From contig NZ_AODF01000007.1 in NCBI RefSeq assembly GCF_000525875.1, positions 1 to 64,000 of the forward strand: DNA of 64,000 nt, in the 5' to 3' direction. The translations under genes and the position numbers were made by a program. This document shows positions 15,043 through 26,117 of the stretch, piece after piece; the stretch's first letter is position 1; the number at the start of each line of letters is the position of its first letter. The notes beneath the pieces were generated by a model that saw only the letters and a program-made list of their open reading frames with translations, searched no databases and was not told the origin of the DNA. This stretch comes from Listeria floridensis FSL S10-1187. Lineage in GTDB: Bacteria; Bacillota; Bacilli; Lactobacillales; Listeriaceae.

Positions 15043-16948
15043 ATGACCCAAACACTAAATAAAAAAGTAGCCATGACACTTGCGGCAGGAGTAGTTTTAT
15101 CTTTAGCATCCGTCCCTTATAATGCCTTTGCAGAACCTATCAAGGAACTTCCGAATGTTGAAGTTCCATCCAAAAATTCAGAAGCATCATCCAAGTATTC
15201 CGTTATTCCGGTTTTTAATCCGGAAAAAACGACAGCAAGTACCTTTGGCGAAGGCTGGACAAAGACAGAACAGAATCAGGGAGGAAAGCTGGTTTCCTAT
15301 TCACAAGTCAACCCAACAACTGATAAAAAAGGGAAGATCGGTCTTGTTTATTCAAATGTAGCCACTTATGAAGGACGCTCGCTGGATTTAAAAATTACGA
15401 TTACAGATTGGAAGCCGTATTTTAATGGGGACAAGGTGATTAGCTACGGACGTGAAGCGATTTCGCACACACAGACAGGCTATTCTGACGTGCAACAGGA
15501 ATGGCAATACATTGATTCTGAGACTAAGAAAAATGTAGATGTCAAAGGCTCGTTTATGACTTTTGTGGATATGGATGGGATGCAGTCCATCACCTTCGAC
15601 AAAGCCACAACAGCCAACATCGATAAAATTTATGTGTCAGAAGACACATGGCTTGATGCTTCAACCATTGACGGAGGCTTGAAGATCGCAGAAACAGCCA
15701 ATAAAACGTCCGTGGATAGTGATTTATTTGCGCAATTCACGGCTTTGTTCGATGGCGGAAAAATGACCTTTAGCTGGGGCAAAGACTATGAAGGTGCCGG
15801 CTATTCAAAAAACAATTCAAGTCCGAAGGGATTTGCAGGCAACGAATACTTTGCTTATAGTAGCACAAAACCTGTGAGAACAGAAGTTTTAGAGCCGACA
15901 AAATTAGTAAGTGATTCCAATGAAAAAGATAAAAACGAGAATACGTTAGACTATGTACAAGAAGCTTATTCCTACACAGTTTCACATACTGTACCCGATG
16001 AACGAAAAGAATTTTACTACAAATCGTATCAAATGGAAGATCAGTTAATCGATGAATTAAATCTTGATTCTGTGTCGATTACGAACGAAAAAGGGGAAGA
16101 TGTAACAGCTTTATTTGAAAATAAAACGACAGATAATGCTGTAAAATTTGTCGCAAAGAGTGAAATCCTACAAAAGGCTGATTTTTATAATCATACCTAC
16201 TTTTATAATTTAGGCGTTAAAGTCAAAAAAAAACGCTGATCTTTCGAAGTACAAAGATGCAAAAGGAAATATTATATTGCCAAATACAGCCAAAATTACA
16301 ATCGATGAAAAAACAAAGCCAACCGGAACAACAGAAACCAAAGTTCCAGAACCTATCTTGCTCAAACTTCAAAAGAAAATCGTTGAAAATGGGCAGTTAG
16401 TGGATCAAAACCAAACCACACAAGAAAAGACCTATCAGTATCGACTAGATTACACGATTCCGAATGATATTCCGTACGAAAAAATGGAAGTTGGGGATAC
16501 GTTAGAAGCCGTTTTGAATTTAAAAGGTGTGAAAGTGCTTGATGAGAAAGATAAGGATATTACTGAGGAAGGGACTTTGACAGTCGATGTAGAAAAAAAT
16601 AGTTTTAGTTGGTCGCCAACAGATACGGAAGATTTTTCCGGAAAATCATTTTATGTATTGATTGATGCGTCCGTAAAGAAAGATTCTGATCTCTCGAAAT
16701 ACAAGAAAGAGGGCGTGTATGTGATTCCGAATAAGGCGTATTTGAGTTTGAATGAAGATAAACAAGAAACGAATCAAGTCACAACGCTTGTTCCGATTCC
16801 TACACCAGTTAAACCGGAAAAGAAAGCAAAAGAACCAAAACAAGAAAAAACGGTAATCCCGACATCCGAACCTGTTCAAGAGATTCCAAAAACGGGTACA
16901 TCGGGGACAGGATATAAACTGTTAGATTTCTTTAAAAACCTATTTTAA
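15043..16948 (+). CDS. Secreted isopeptide-type fimbrial adhesin, sortase substrate (frameshifted)
   Basis: About 635 residues. A signal peptide (about residues 1-31, ending NAFAEP) leads a beta-rich N-domain. Two repeats of the isopeptide-forming fimbrial type follow (VQEAYSYTVSHTVPDE; EKTYQYRLDYTIPNDIPYEK). A Pro/Lys-rich stalk ends in IPKTG plus 16 residues. An extra A in the run near 16228-16236 splits the ORF. The sorting signal is odd, because the usual hydrophobic segment and basic tail after the motif are missing. A sortase gene follows 66 bp downstream, so it is probably anchored by that enzyme and helps donor-recipient contact. Confidence 0.8.
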
Positions 16949-16955
16949 TTAAGGA

Positions 16956-16988
16956 AAAGCGCTGATGACTGAATCATTGGCGCTTTTT
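16956..16988 (+). terminator. Hairpin between adhesin and sortase
   Basis: AAGCGC...GCGCTT with an inner ATGA/TCAT pair, then TTTTT. It probably lowers read-through from the adhesin into the sortase and transfer genes. Confidence 0.7.
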
Positions 16989-17014
16989 AACTACAAGAAG
17001 AAAGGAAGAACAAA

Positions 17015-17684
17015 ATGGAAAAAAGGAAGAAAAAAAGAGGGCTGTTTTTTTGGTCGCAAATGGCGTTTATTGTTGCTGCGTTGGTGATTGCTGGAATAGT
17101 CGTTACAGAAAATTTTTTAGCAAAAAGGGATGCACAACAAGTCCAAAAAGTAGAGATTCCGGAAACATTAGTCGCTGAAGCAAGCAAACAAGATTTTAAA
17201 CAAGCAGATCTAGTTGATCGTCCATCAATTAAGAATTTAAGAGAATTTCAAAATTCCAATGCGTATCAAAAAATTTTGAAGAAAACGGCAGGAGTGATTG
17301 AAATTCCAAGTTTAAACCTTCAACTTCCGATTTTTTTAGGCACGACCGATCAAAATTTGAAAGTAGGGGCGACGACTTTCCGTGAAGATCAAGAACTCGG
17401 GGAGGGGAACTACGTTCTTTTAGGTCATAATATGGGGGTTGCAGGGATTTTGTTTTCAGATTTGAATCAGTTAGAACTTAATGATGAGATTCAGGTGACG
17501 GTGGCAAAAAAAGATGGAGTAACGAAAAAAAGAAAGCTACAAAGTGACAAATAAGCAAAAGGTTTCATATAAAGATGGAGAAGTGATGGAAGATACCGAT
17601 GATACGCGTTTAACTTTAATTACTTGTGATAAAGCCACATCCACCACACAACGGATTGTTATCCAAGCCGTTCCAAAAAAATAG
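17015..17684 (+). CDS. Sortase encoded on the ICE (frameshifted)
   Basis: About 222 residues with an N-terminal anchor (residues about 10-31). Catalytic residues are visible: His in LLGHNM (about 140), Cys in TLITCDK (about 203) and Arg in TQRIVIQ (about 214). The frame breaks in the A run at 17523-17529; corrected, it reads VTKKESYKVTNKQKVSYKDG. Sortases cleave a sorting motif and attach the protein to peptidoglycan or to pilins. The adhesin just upstream, with an IPKTG motif, is the probable substrate. Confidence 0.88.
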
Positions 17685-17696
17685 GGGGTGAGCCGG

Positions 17697-18765
17697 TTGT
17701 TTCAAAAACTTAAAGCTGTTTTTTCGAAGATAAATATTCAACAAGAAAAGAAAGAAAGACGAAAACTGCCTCATGCGAGAACGCATGGTAAAGGCATTCG
17801 AATGCTCCTTTGGCTGTTAATTTTTTTGATAGCTATTTCAGGGATACTTGGATATTTTAAAGCTGTCAAAGTCGATCATCGAACCGTGTCAATCCAAAAA
17901 GAAATAAAGAAGCAGAAAAGAGAAGCTACGAATGCTACGAAACAGGAATCTGAAAATCCGATGTTCCTTTTCACTAATGATTTTATTCAGCATTTTTTAA
18001 ATGTACCTGAGAATCAAGAGGATAGAGATCGCTATAAAAAAACATTGAGAGGTTATTTTGCAGATGGGATTTCGCTTGATTATGTGGACGCGTCACAAGG
18101 AAAACGCGAGTTAAAAGACAGTGCCTTTTTCAATTTACTTACAAAGGACGGGCAACAAATTGTTCAGTATACAGTAACGTATGAAGATGTAACTTTTGTA
18201 GAGAAGGAAAAGGTGAAAAAAGAAAAGTATAAGGAGGGCAACAAAGAAAAAGTAAGGGATGTCAAAGAAAAAATTAAGGAGCCATCTAAGAAAGAAATCA
18301 CGTGTATATTGAATGTTCCTGTACAAAAAACGAAACAAGGGCAATACACAGTCGTTGAAAATCCGTATTTTTCGAGCGTTCCAAAACTAAATAGCTCAAA
18401 AGGAAAAGCAATTACCGATTCCTTAGCGGATTCAGAATTAGAACCCCTTTCATCTAATAAAGAAGAGGCTGTCAAGAAGTTTGTCAACAGCTTTTTCGAA
18501 AAGTACGCTTCTAGTCCGAAAGAAGAAATGGTCTTCATGATGAAGACACCTGAAAGTTTGGAGGGTTTAAAAACGTTTGAAGAAGTGACGAATTTCAAGA
18601 GCTATCGGTTGAAAAAAAAATAGCGTCGTTAAATGTTCTGTAACCTTTAAAGATAAAGATACACAAATGGTGGATGAGGAAGTATTCACCTTAGAATTAA
18701 CACAGAAAGAAGGACAATTCTTTGTCTTAAACTTGACACATACATTAGGAGGGAAAAACGAATGA
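17697..18765 (+). CDS. tcpC: Conjugative transfer protein TcpC (Orf13-like), frameshifted
   Basis: About 355 residues from TTG 17697 (GGGGGTGA 6 bp upstream; GTG 17688 is the alternative). A basic head and one membrane helix (MLLWLLIFLIAISGILGYF) precede an extracellular domain with two NTF2/VirB8-like lobes (FTNDFIQHFLNV; EEAVKKFVNSFFEKYASS). A Lys/Glu-rich insert is at about residues 165-200. An extra A near 18612-18620 breaks the frame. TcpC is the VirB8-like scaffold of Gram-positive conjugation channels. Its stop overlaps the next ATG. Confidence 0.88.
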
Positions 18766-19008
18766 ATCATTTTCATTTACTTTTAGGTGCTTTGCCTTCG
18801 TTAAACGGATTAAAAAATTATATTCAAACGGAGGGCGGAAACGGAGCAACGATTATATTAGTAATCTTTGCTATTGTTTTCTTTTTCAAACAACAAATTG
18901 GGAAATTTTTTGGCTTTTTTGATTTTTGCAGGTGTTATCTTTTTTGCTATTGGAAATCCAACTTCTATTATTTCAGCGATTAAATCTGTTTGGAATATGG
19001 TCGTGTAA
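18762..19008 (+). CDS. tcpD: TcpD-family membrane protein (frameshifted)
   Basis: About 81 residues. Two hydrophobic segments (ATIILVIFAIVFFF; LAFLIFAGVIFFAIG) flank a Lys-containing turn. An extra T in the run near 18905 shifts the frame; corrected, it ends SIISAIKSVWNMVV. It starts inside the tcpC stop and is followed at once by tcpE, the usual order. Confidence 0.75.
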
Positions 19009-19010
19009 AA

Positions 19011-19439
19011 ATGAGAAAGGAAGCATACAACTATAAGCGGGCATTCAATCATCCGGTTGTAATTCGAAAGTTAACCGACCATTTGACTTTACCTTTTGGA
19101 GGTGTAAGGTTAGCTCGAGCCGTCATTTTTATGGCGGTTCTTGCTATATTATGGCTTTTTCGGGCTGTTGTTTTTTCACTTGGGAGTTTGATACCAGGAC
19201 TTAGTTTGGTTTTATTCTTAGGCATCCCATTTTTAATTTCAGGATGGCTGCTGAAAATCAATCCAGATGGAAAAAAACTACATTATTTTTTGTGGGATTA
19301 TCTCACTTATCAATGGACGATTAAGCAAGGCAAAAAAAGAATTTCAAATGATGCCATGATTCGTTATATGGATAAAAAGGTATCCTTTGAACCTTTTTAT
19401 TATAGGACGCGTAAAAGGAAGGGGGAGGATGAGCAATGA
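19011..19439 (+). CDS. tcpE: TcpE-family conjugative membrane protein (Orf17-like)
   Basis: 142 residues from ATG 19011. Basic N-terminus (YNYKRAFNHPVVIRKLTDHL), two membrane helices (about residues 38-75), and the conserved tail WDYLTYQWTIKQGKKRISND. TcpE helps localise the VirB4 ATPase at the membrane. Its stop overlaps the VirB4 start. Confidence 0.88.
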   Translation: MRKEAYNYKRAFNHPVVIRKLTDHLTLPFGGVRLARAVIFMAVLAILWLFRAVVFSLGSLIPGLSLVLFLGIPFLISGWLLKINPDGKKLHYFLWDYLTYQWTIKQGKKRISNDAMIRYMDKKVSFEPFYYRTRKRKGEDEQ

Positions 19440-21942
19440 GTTTAAAAACACCATTGAAAGCGATTCAACGAAATTTATTGGTGACGAAGCAAGGGGAGAT
19501 TTGGGCGTATTATCGAATTAACCCGAAATCCATTCATTCGGGGAATAAAACAGCGAAAGAAGAGCAGAAAGAAGCCTTTCAACATTTTGTAGAACAGCTC
19601 GAACACTATCAAGATTTTCATTTACACATGTTTCCTAAACAAATGGAGTTAGAGAAATTGAACGCCGAACTCGAAAAGGATTTTGATGAATCTACTCTAA
19701 AAATTGGTCAATATTATAATCGTGAAACGGAAAGATTGTTAAAAAGTCAGTTAGGCTTAATTACCAAAAATGAGTTCATTTTTGGTGCAAAGTTGAAAGA
19801 TAACATTTTTGATGCAGACGATACCAAAACCAAAGTTTTTAATGCAGTGGGTTCCGTTACCGACACGATTTTGAATTTGTTAAATTTGACTCGAGAAATT
19901 GCCGATGAATTTTATGAAAAATTTGAGGAAATAAGAAAAAGAATTGTATCAATTAGTTGTCTCCGTTGGAGGGCGACGCTTGAGAGAAGATGAACTAGTT
20001 TATTTCAATCGTCATGCCTTTATTCGAGATATGCAACATTCCATAGAAGAAGAATCGGGAACTCGAGGAGTAAGCAATATTACTGATGGAGTGATAGACC
20101 CTACAAATACGGGCTATTTAAAATTAGAAACACCTGAGGGTGAGAGATGGATGACCCATGTAGTGGTTGATGATTTTGGTTACGATATGAACTATACTCA
20201 TATTTTCGAACGGGCGCAAAGCTTTTCTTTTTCCACAGAATTTGTCATCAAAGCCCAATTTAAAGATTCGGATTCTGTGTTAAGGAAAACGAGCATGGTT
20301 AAAACACGAATGAAGCAAATGGCTGGAGAAAAACGTGAAACGGGCGATGAGGTGGAAGATTCGGTTAAAGATGCACGCTATGTTCTCAATCGGTTAGAAA
20401 ATCAACTGGGAGGAGGGAATCAAAAGTTTATTGAATGGATTGCCGCCTTTGTGGTGACAGGAGCAACAAAAAAAAGAATGCAAAAAACGAGCATCCTTAG
20501 TTCGACGTTCGATGAAAAGGAAAGAAATCTTCTGTGTTCAGCCCAGTGCTGATCAGTTACAACTTTTCTATAGATTTTTGCCCGGTCAGTCTTTATCATC
20601 TGAAAAAAATTGGGTACAAAAAACAACCTGTGTGGGCTTTGCAGAAAATTTGTTTGGAGTTAGTCAACGTTTAGGCAACAACATTGGCTTTTATTTAGGG
20701 CGTATTAATCGTTATTTACAAAATAACACCATTCAAGAATCGGTTCATTCCAGTCGTGATATTGTGTTATTCCATCCTTTTGTTGCGAATAAAGGGATTG
20801 AAGGCGCAATGACGGACAGTCCTCATATTAGTGTGACTGGTGAAACGGGAAAAGGAAAGTCCTTTCTCATCAAAATGATTGTGATGTTCTTAGCCATGTT
20901 GAAAGTCAAAACCTTATATATTGACCCGAAAACGGAAGTGCAAGAACAATTTGAGCGGACAGCGAATGATTCCGAAATTAAAAAGAAATACCCACTGTTC
21001 TCCAAACTGTTAAAATCATTTGAATACTATAATCTCAATGCCAATGACCCGAATAGTCATGGCGTGCTTGACCCTATTGTGATGTTGGAAGGTGTAGAGG
21101 CAAAAGATACAGCACAAGCTGTGATTGAACAAATTTACACACTCGATAATAAAGATGATGTCAAACGCGTATTGTTGCGAGCGATTGATGAAGTGCTGGA
21201 AGAACGGCAACGAGGAGAAGAAGTGGGCTTTATGCAGGTAATCGAACGGTTACAAGCTTCGGATGAGCTAGCGGTTAAAAATGCAGGGGAGCTTCTCTTT
21301 CAAGAAATCCATAATAGCGTTTTACAATTGATATTTTCAAACGGAAAAGTTAAGAGCCTAAATTTCACTAGTAAAATGAATATTTTAGGCATTGAAGGCT
21401 TGGATTTACCCGATAAAGATACGAAAAGCAAAGATTATGAGAGCGGTGAGAAAAAAGCGTTGGCAATTATGATTCCATTATCTAAATTCTGTAACAAGTT
21501 TGGTATGGAGAACAAGAAACAAGAAACCTGCGTGATATTTGATGAAGGATGGATGCTAACGTCAGCAAGATCAGGAAAGAAACTCATTAAATCTATGCGG
21601 CGCGTGGGACGTTCTTATAACAACGCGTTGGTGCTTGTGACCCAATCAGTGAAGGATGTAAATACAGAAGATGACAACGGAAACTTTGGGGTCAATTTTG
21701 CGTTCGATGAAAAGTCAGAACGGAAAGATATTTTACGGTTTATGGATTTAGAAGTGGACGAGAAAGAAAAGAATGCCAATGAAAAATTATTGGCAAATAT
21801 GATTAAAGGGGAATGTTTGATGCGCGATATTTATGGAGACACGAATAAAATCGGCATTCACTGTCTGTTTGAGGAGTGGGCAGAAGCCTTTAAAACTGTG
21901 GATAGTACCCATTCAGCAATTGCTGAGAAAAAATTCGCGTAA
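19436..21942 (+). CDS. VirB4-like conjugation ATPase (TcpF/Orf16), two frameshifts
   Basis: About 835 residues in three frames. The N-terminal CagE-type domain (LLVTKQGEIWAYYRIN) leads to the ATPase domain with Walker A TGETGKGKS (about residue 467) and Walker B CVIFDEGWML (about 700). Breaks lie near 19930-19945 and 20515-20525; each is repaired by one base in an A-rich stretch, for example FDEKEEIFCVQPSADQLQLF. It powers the type IV secretion channel. Largest conserved gene of the transfer module. Confidence 0.92.
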
Positions 21943-21958
21943 GAAAGGAGGGTGATCC

Positions 21959-24007
21959 ATGAAACGGTTTCTAGTCAGTTGTTTGTTGGTTTTTTGTTTT
22001 AGCATAATAGGAACTCAATCGGTGTGGGCTGAGGAGCCCGCCGAAATGATTGCCAAGAAGAAAGAAAATGTGGCAGGCATTGAACTTCATAGCAAGTATT
22101 TTCCATCGGAAAATTATCAAGCGATTACGGACACAAGTGACGAAGGATGGATTGATAGTAAATTGGTTGGGGCGATGAATGGCATTACAAATTTTTTCTT
22201 TTTCCTTACTAAAATTATTGCGGAAATTGTGGATACCTGTGTCGAGAAACTTTATTCTGTAAATGTCATTGAAAAAATATCTGATATGGTGTCGAAAATA
22301 TCAGGGGTTCTATGGCGGAATTTGGAAGCGTCCTTCGGTGTTCTCTTTTTCTTAATTGCGGTTATTCAGATTTTCTTTATCTTTACAGCGAAAAGGAACT
22401 CAATGCAAGCTATGAAACGAGGCTTTATGTTGTTTTGTGTGATGGGAGTTTGCCTTATGTGGTTTTCGAATACAGGCTATTATTTGAAGACGTTGAATCA
22501 CTTGAGTAGTGAAACGCAAGGCGTGATTATGAAGGCAGGTACCGAGTTTACAACAAGTTCAGGGGAAAAAGTGGAAGAAGGAAAAGAACTCGAGGGTTCT
22601 TTAGCGATTATGCGCAATTTCTATTTTGATCTGATTGTGAAACGTCCTTATTTGTTGATGAATTATGGGACGCCGAATCCTGATAAGATTGGGGAGAAAC
22701 GCATTGATGAAATGTTAAGTTATAAAGTAACGACGAAAGAAGCGATAGAAAAAAAGAAAGAAGCGGTTAAAGAGGAGATTGATAGTAAAGATAATGCTTA
22801 TATGTCTTCGGCTTATGCAACTTATCAAATGGCTATCGCCTTTCTATCCTTTTTATTCTCTATTGTATTAGGCATTCCACTCATTCTAATCGCCTTTATG
22901 AATGTGATTGTCGGTATTTTGGCAATGGTGATTGCCGTAATCGTACCGACTACAGCCATTCTTAGTTATTTACCAAGTTTTGCCAACTCTATTTGGAATA
23001 CCCTTGGAAAGTTAATAGGCGTATTCTTGTTAAAGGCGCTGATTGGTTTATTGATTCTATTTATTTTCTTGATTGTCAATACGATGGATATTTTGCTTCC
23101 ACCTACGAGCTTAGGTATGTATTTTGTTAACATTTTAGCGATAGCGGTCTCTATCATTTTGATGTTGAAATATCGGAATCAATTAATTAAATTTTTTACA
23201 GCTGGTCGCGTAGCAACGTTAGATGGGAATTATCCGGAACGCATTGGACGTGGAGCAGAGAATCTAACCGAACATACCCTAAGAAAAGTACGGTCGCGTT
23301 TGTCTAGTGAACAAGATCAAGCTCCGATTTTGAATGAGAATGACGGGGAAAATACAGGTAAAAGAGAACGAGAAGAACGTGAAACGCCTGAAAAAACAAC
23401 TGATTTTTCTAATGCGACAGAAATGAGAAACACTGAATTTGATGGGGACAAGCAACCAAATGAGCGAATGGCACAAGATGGCAAACAGGAAGACACAACT
23501 GGGGAACAATCGGCTGTTGAAACAAGTTCGGATGAGGATTCTACGATAGGAAATCGAAAAGAGGAAGAAGAAACGAAGGTTAATTCAGTGGTACCAAATG
23601 AAGAAAGTGATCTTTCATCTTCTGAGGATGAAGAGGAAACAAATCGTGATCGAGCAGACTATGACACAGTTCCTCCTATGGAAACTAATATCGTTGAGCT
23701 CGACGATTATCGAAATGTCGAACGAATGCCACAAGATGCCTATGATGCAGATGCGTATTCCTTAGATAAACTAGAAAAAATCACGCCACCTGAATCCAAC
23801 GCTGAATCTACTCGCATGCAGGAACAGGAAGAAAGAAACCATCATGACGGGGAGAGCGTATCCTCATCGCGTATGTCACAAATGCCTGCCCAACAACATT
23901 CTTATGACGAATCGAGTAAACCGGCTGTTCAAGAGCCAGTCAATCAAGAGACACCACCTTTTGTGGAGGATGAGGAGCAAGTAACGAAAAGGAGATGGGG
24001 GAATTGA
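21959..24007 (+). CDS. Polytopic conjugation channel protein (Orf15-like)
   Basis: 682 residues, intact. A signal peptide (about 1-24) is followed by a membrane domain with about seven helices (including GVLFFLIAVIQIFFIF; VIVGILAMVIAVIVP; ALIGLLILFIFLIV). A 230-residue acidic, Ser/Glu-rich cytoplasmic tail ends EEQVTKRRWGN. It is the VirB6-like inner-membrane component of the Tn916-family channel. The stop overlaps the next start by 13 bp. Confidence 0.88.
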   Translation: MKRFLVSCLLVFCFSIIGTQSVWAEEPAEMIAKKKENVAGIELHSKYFPSENYQAITDTSDEGWIDSKLVGAMNGITNFFFFLTKIIAEIVDTCVEKLYSVNVIEKISDMVSKISGVLWRNLEASFGVLFFLIAVIQIFFIFTAKRNSMQAMKRGFMLFCVMGVCLMWFSNTGYYLKTLNHLSSETQGVIMKAGTEFTTSSGEKVEEGKELEGSLAIMRNFYFDLIVKRPYLLMNYGTPNPDKIGEKRIDEMLSYKVTTKEAIEKKKEAVKEEIDSKDNAYMSSAYATYQMAIAFLSFLFSIVLGIPLILIAFMNVIVGILAMVIAVIVPTTAILSYLPSFANSIWNTLGKLIGVFLLKALIGLLILFIFLIVNTMDILLPPTSLGMYFVNILAIAVSIILMLKYRNQLIKFFTAGRVATLDGNYPERIGRGAENLTEHTLRKVRSRLSSEQDQAPILNENDGENTGKREREERETPEKTTDFSNATEMRNTEFDGDKQPNERMAQDGKQEDTTGEQSAVETSSDEDSTIGNRKEEEETKVNSVVPNEESDLSSSEDEEETNRDRADYDTVPPMETNIVELDDYRNVERMPQDAYDADAYSLDKLEKITPPESNAESTRMQEQEERNHHDGESVSSSRMSQMPAQQHSYDESSKPAVQEPVNQETPPFVEDEEQVTKRRWGN

Positions 24008-24970
24008 AACATATAAGTTGGGTAAGCGCAAGCGGCTTGATACTGTTATTATTGATGATTCCCTTGTTTATGATGATGTTGAACCCAACTAATATGGAAG
24101 AGAACGCATTTCATACACAAGACAAGGAGGAGATAGGAACTATTATGGTTTCAAAGGAAGTCGAACGTTATCGTCCGTTGTTTGAAAAATACGCAAAAAA
24201 GTATGGAGTGGAAAAATTAGTAAATATTCTGATGGCCTTAACCATGCAAGAAAGTGGCGGACGTGTTCCAGATGTTATGCAAAGTTCGGAAAGTTTAGGA
24301 CTTCCACCCAATACGATTACTGACCCTGAACAATCCATTGATGCAGGTGTTCGTCATTTTAAAGCCGTATATACGAGTGCAAAGAGTGATGTAGATTTAG
24401 CGTTACAGGCTTATAACTTTGGAGGGGGATTTATTACGTGGGTGCAAAATGGAAAGGGGGGGCAAGTATACGTTAAGTCTCGCGCAAGAATTTAGCTCAA
24501 TGATGGCAGGGAAAATGGGTTGGGGACGATATGGTGATCCTGAATATGTCCCTCATGTTCGAAGATACTTGAAGCCTACCTCCAACTTTACAGGCGATTT
24601 CCAAAAAGTGATGGATGAAGCGTTGAAATATCAAGGGAATCCTTATTCTTGGGGAGGAAGCACCCCACAAACTGGGTTTGATTGTTCAGGCTTAACTCAG
24701 TGGACGTATAAACAATTGGGTATTTCTCTTCCGCGCACGGCGCAAGAACAGTTTTACGCATCTAAAAAAGTCTCTGTAGCCGAAGCAAAAGCGGGTGATC
24801 TAGTATTTTTTACAGGAACATATGCGGGGAAATACATTACCCATGTTGGTATTTATTTGGGAAATGGACGCATGTATAACTCCAATGATTCAGGGGTTAA
24901 GTATGACAATTTGACTGGATACTGGAAACAACATCTAGTAGGGTATGGTCGAGTGGCTGATTTTAAATAA
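23995..24970 (+). CDS. Conjugation cell-wall hydrolase, lysozyme plus NlpC/P60 (Orf14/CwlT-like), frameshifted
   Basis: About 325 residues: membrane anchor (about residues 9-27), a lysozyme-like domain (catalytic Glu in LTMQESGGRVPDVM; AYNFGGGFITWV), then NlpC/P60 with Cys in FDCSGLTQW and His in ITHVGIYLGNGRM. It opens peptidoglycan for the channel. One extra G in the run at 24455-24461 splits it. The two-domain order equals CwlT of ICEBs1 and Orf14 of Tn916. Confidence 0.92.
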
Positions 24971-24986
24971 AGGAGAGGGTGAAAAA

Positions 24987-25478
24987 ATGTCTAGATTTTT
25001 AATCGGATTATTTTCTATTGTGTTAGGACTTTTGTTTCTCTATTCTGTAAGTCGAAATTTTTTCTATCATGAAAAAAATCAAGCGTTAATGAAGCAAGTT
25101 CAGACTCTTTCGCATGAAAATAAGGATTTAAAGCAGGTGAATTCAAATCAAGGTGGACGAGAAAACCAAGCTTTTCTCGAAGCCTTTTTCACGTATCGAA
25201 ATGGAGAAGATCGTTACCGAGCGGTACACTCGTTACTAACCCAAAATGGATTGGCTGATGCTTTTCCGTCTGGAGATATGAAACAATCTAAGGTTCAATC
25301 TACCCTTCTAAAAGCCGATAGTTTTTACTTGAAAGGGGAAGGGGATGTTTCGTATTTAAATGTATTGAAATTGGAAACAACTTTTAACGATCAAAGAAAT
25401 GAATACCATATGATTGTTCAAACCACATTGAATGCAGATCGCAAAATAGCGCACATTCAAGTAATCACAACGTATTAG
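24987..25478 (+). CDS. Membrane-anchored conjugation-associated protein
   Basis: 163 residues from ATG 24987 (AAAGGAGAGG upstream). One N-terminal helix (FLIGLFSIVLGLLFLYSV), a short coiled coil (MKQVQTLSHENKDLKQVNS), then a small extracellular domain (AFLEAFFTYRNGEDRYRAV) resembling one NTF2/VirB8-like lobe. It is the last gene of the transfer operon and probably an accessory channel subunit. Confidence 0.65.
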   Translation: MSRFLIGLFSIVLGLLFLYSVSRNFFYHEKNQALMKQVQTLSHENKDLKQVNSNQGGRENQAFLEAFFTYRNGEDRYRAVHSLLTQNGLADAFPSGDMKQSKVQSTLLKADSFYLKGEGDVSYLNVLKLETTFNDQRNEYHMIVQTTLNADRKIAHIQVITTY

Positions 25479-25490
25479 GATGAAGCATGG

Positions 25491-25521
25491 TATAATAATT
25501 GAGTCAGAGAAAAGGCTCAAT
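25491..25521 (+). promoter_or_regulatory. Promoter -10 and inverted repeat before the lipoprotein gene
   Basis: TATAAT at 25491-25496 is followed by ATTGAG...CTCAAT (25498-25521). It may be a promoter with an operator or leader hairpin. No T run follows, so termination is unlikely. Confidence 0.45.
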
Positions 25522-25548
25522 TACATAATAAAAATGAGGTGAAGAAAA

Positions 25549-25890
25549 ATGAAAAAAAAGGGGTTGGTTTTGGTTGGTATTCTTTTAGCGTTTGTGTTGA
25601 CTGCTTGCGATGGTTCCAAGTATGATGAACAAATTGACAGTGTTGTGAAGTATGAAGATAAGCTATTATCAGATGTAAATGAACAAGAAAGAAACTTAAA
25701 AAGGGAGGAATGTAATTTTAAAGTTTTTAAAAACGGACAGTATGTTTTTATTGAATATCCAGGGCGTAATGAAAGTAAAAAGTTGCGTAACAAGCTATTT
25801 AAAATAGAGTCTAAAAATGGAATTTTTTCTGTTCCTGATTACAAAGCAGATGACTGGGAAGCTGATTATACCGAAACAAATGTAAAATAA
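25549..25890 (+). CDS. Small lipoprotein of the ICE
   Basis: 113 residues. Basic head (MKKKG), hydrophobic core and lipobox LTAC with Cys 20 mark a lipoprotein. The mature part is charged (EDKLLSDVNEQERNLKREE) and ends FSVPDYKADDWEADYTETN. Its position after the channel genes suits an entry-exclusion or surface role (inferred). It has its own promoter. Confidence 0.7.
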   Translation: MKKKGLVLVGILLAFVLTACDGSKYDEQIDSVVKYEDKLLSDVNEQERNLKREECNFKVFKNGQYVFIEYPGRNESKKLRNKLFKIESKNGIFSVPDYKADDWEADYTETNVK

Positions 25891-26008
25891 TTTTTTTGGA
25901 TTCGCTATATGTGTTCTGGTGTTTGCGAACGGGTAGAGTGATTAATAACTACGGCTCTCAGTAAAACAGGTTTATCAGGAGGGAAATAAGAACTAGTAGC
26001 AAAAAAAG
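25891..26008 (+). other. Short non-coding stretch before the CRISPR leader
   Basis: No gene is seen. Fragments such as CTCAGTAAAACAGG (25958-25971) and CTAGTAGCA (about 25993) faintly recall the CRISPR repeat but do not form an anti-repeat. Confidence 0.3.
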
Positions 26009-26042
26009 ATGTCTTACTTTTATACAAGTGAGGCATTTTTTT
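26009..26042 (+). terminator. Terminator upstream of the CRISPR leader
   Basis: TGTCTTACTT and AAGTGAGGCA pair, with G-U wobbles, followed by T7. Confidence 0.65.
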
Positions 26043-26117
26043 ATTTTTCGATGTCAGAGTTTTATGTTAAAATAAGGGTGTAGAGTAAAACTTTCAGTTA
26101 AAGACGTTTAATTTGAG
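26043..26117 (+). promoter_or_regulatory. CRISPR leader ending in the ATTTGAG anchor
   Basis: The AT-rich 75 bp before the first repeat end exactly in ATTTGAG (26111-26117). This is the leader-anchoring motif at which type II-A Cas1-Cas2 inserts new spacers, known from S. thermophilus CRISPR1. TTATGTTAAAATAAG upstream may hold the promoter -10. The degenerate terminal repeat is at the other end, which confirms the orientation. Confidence 0.75.

Noticed and set aside
25891-26117. tracrRNA for the CRISPR array
   Set aside because: I searched both strands here and in 8284-8793 for an anti-repeat (CTGCTACTAAATC type). Only scattered 7-8-base matches such as GCTACTA were found, without the following scaffold hairpins.
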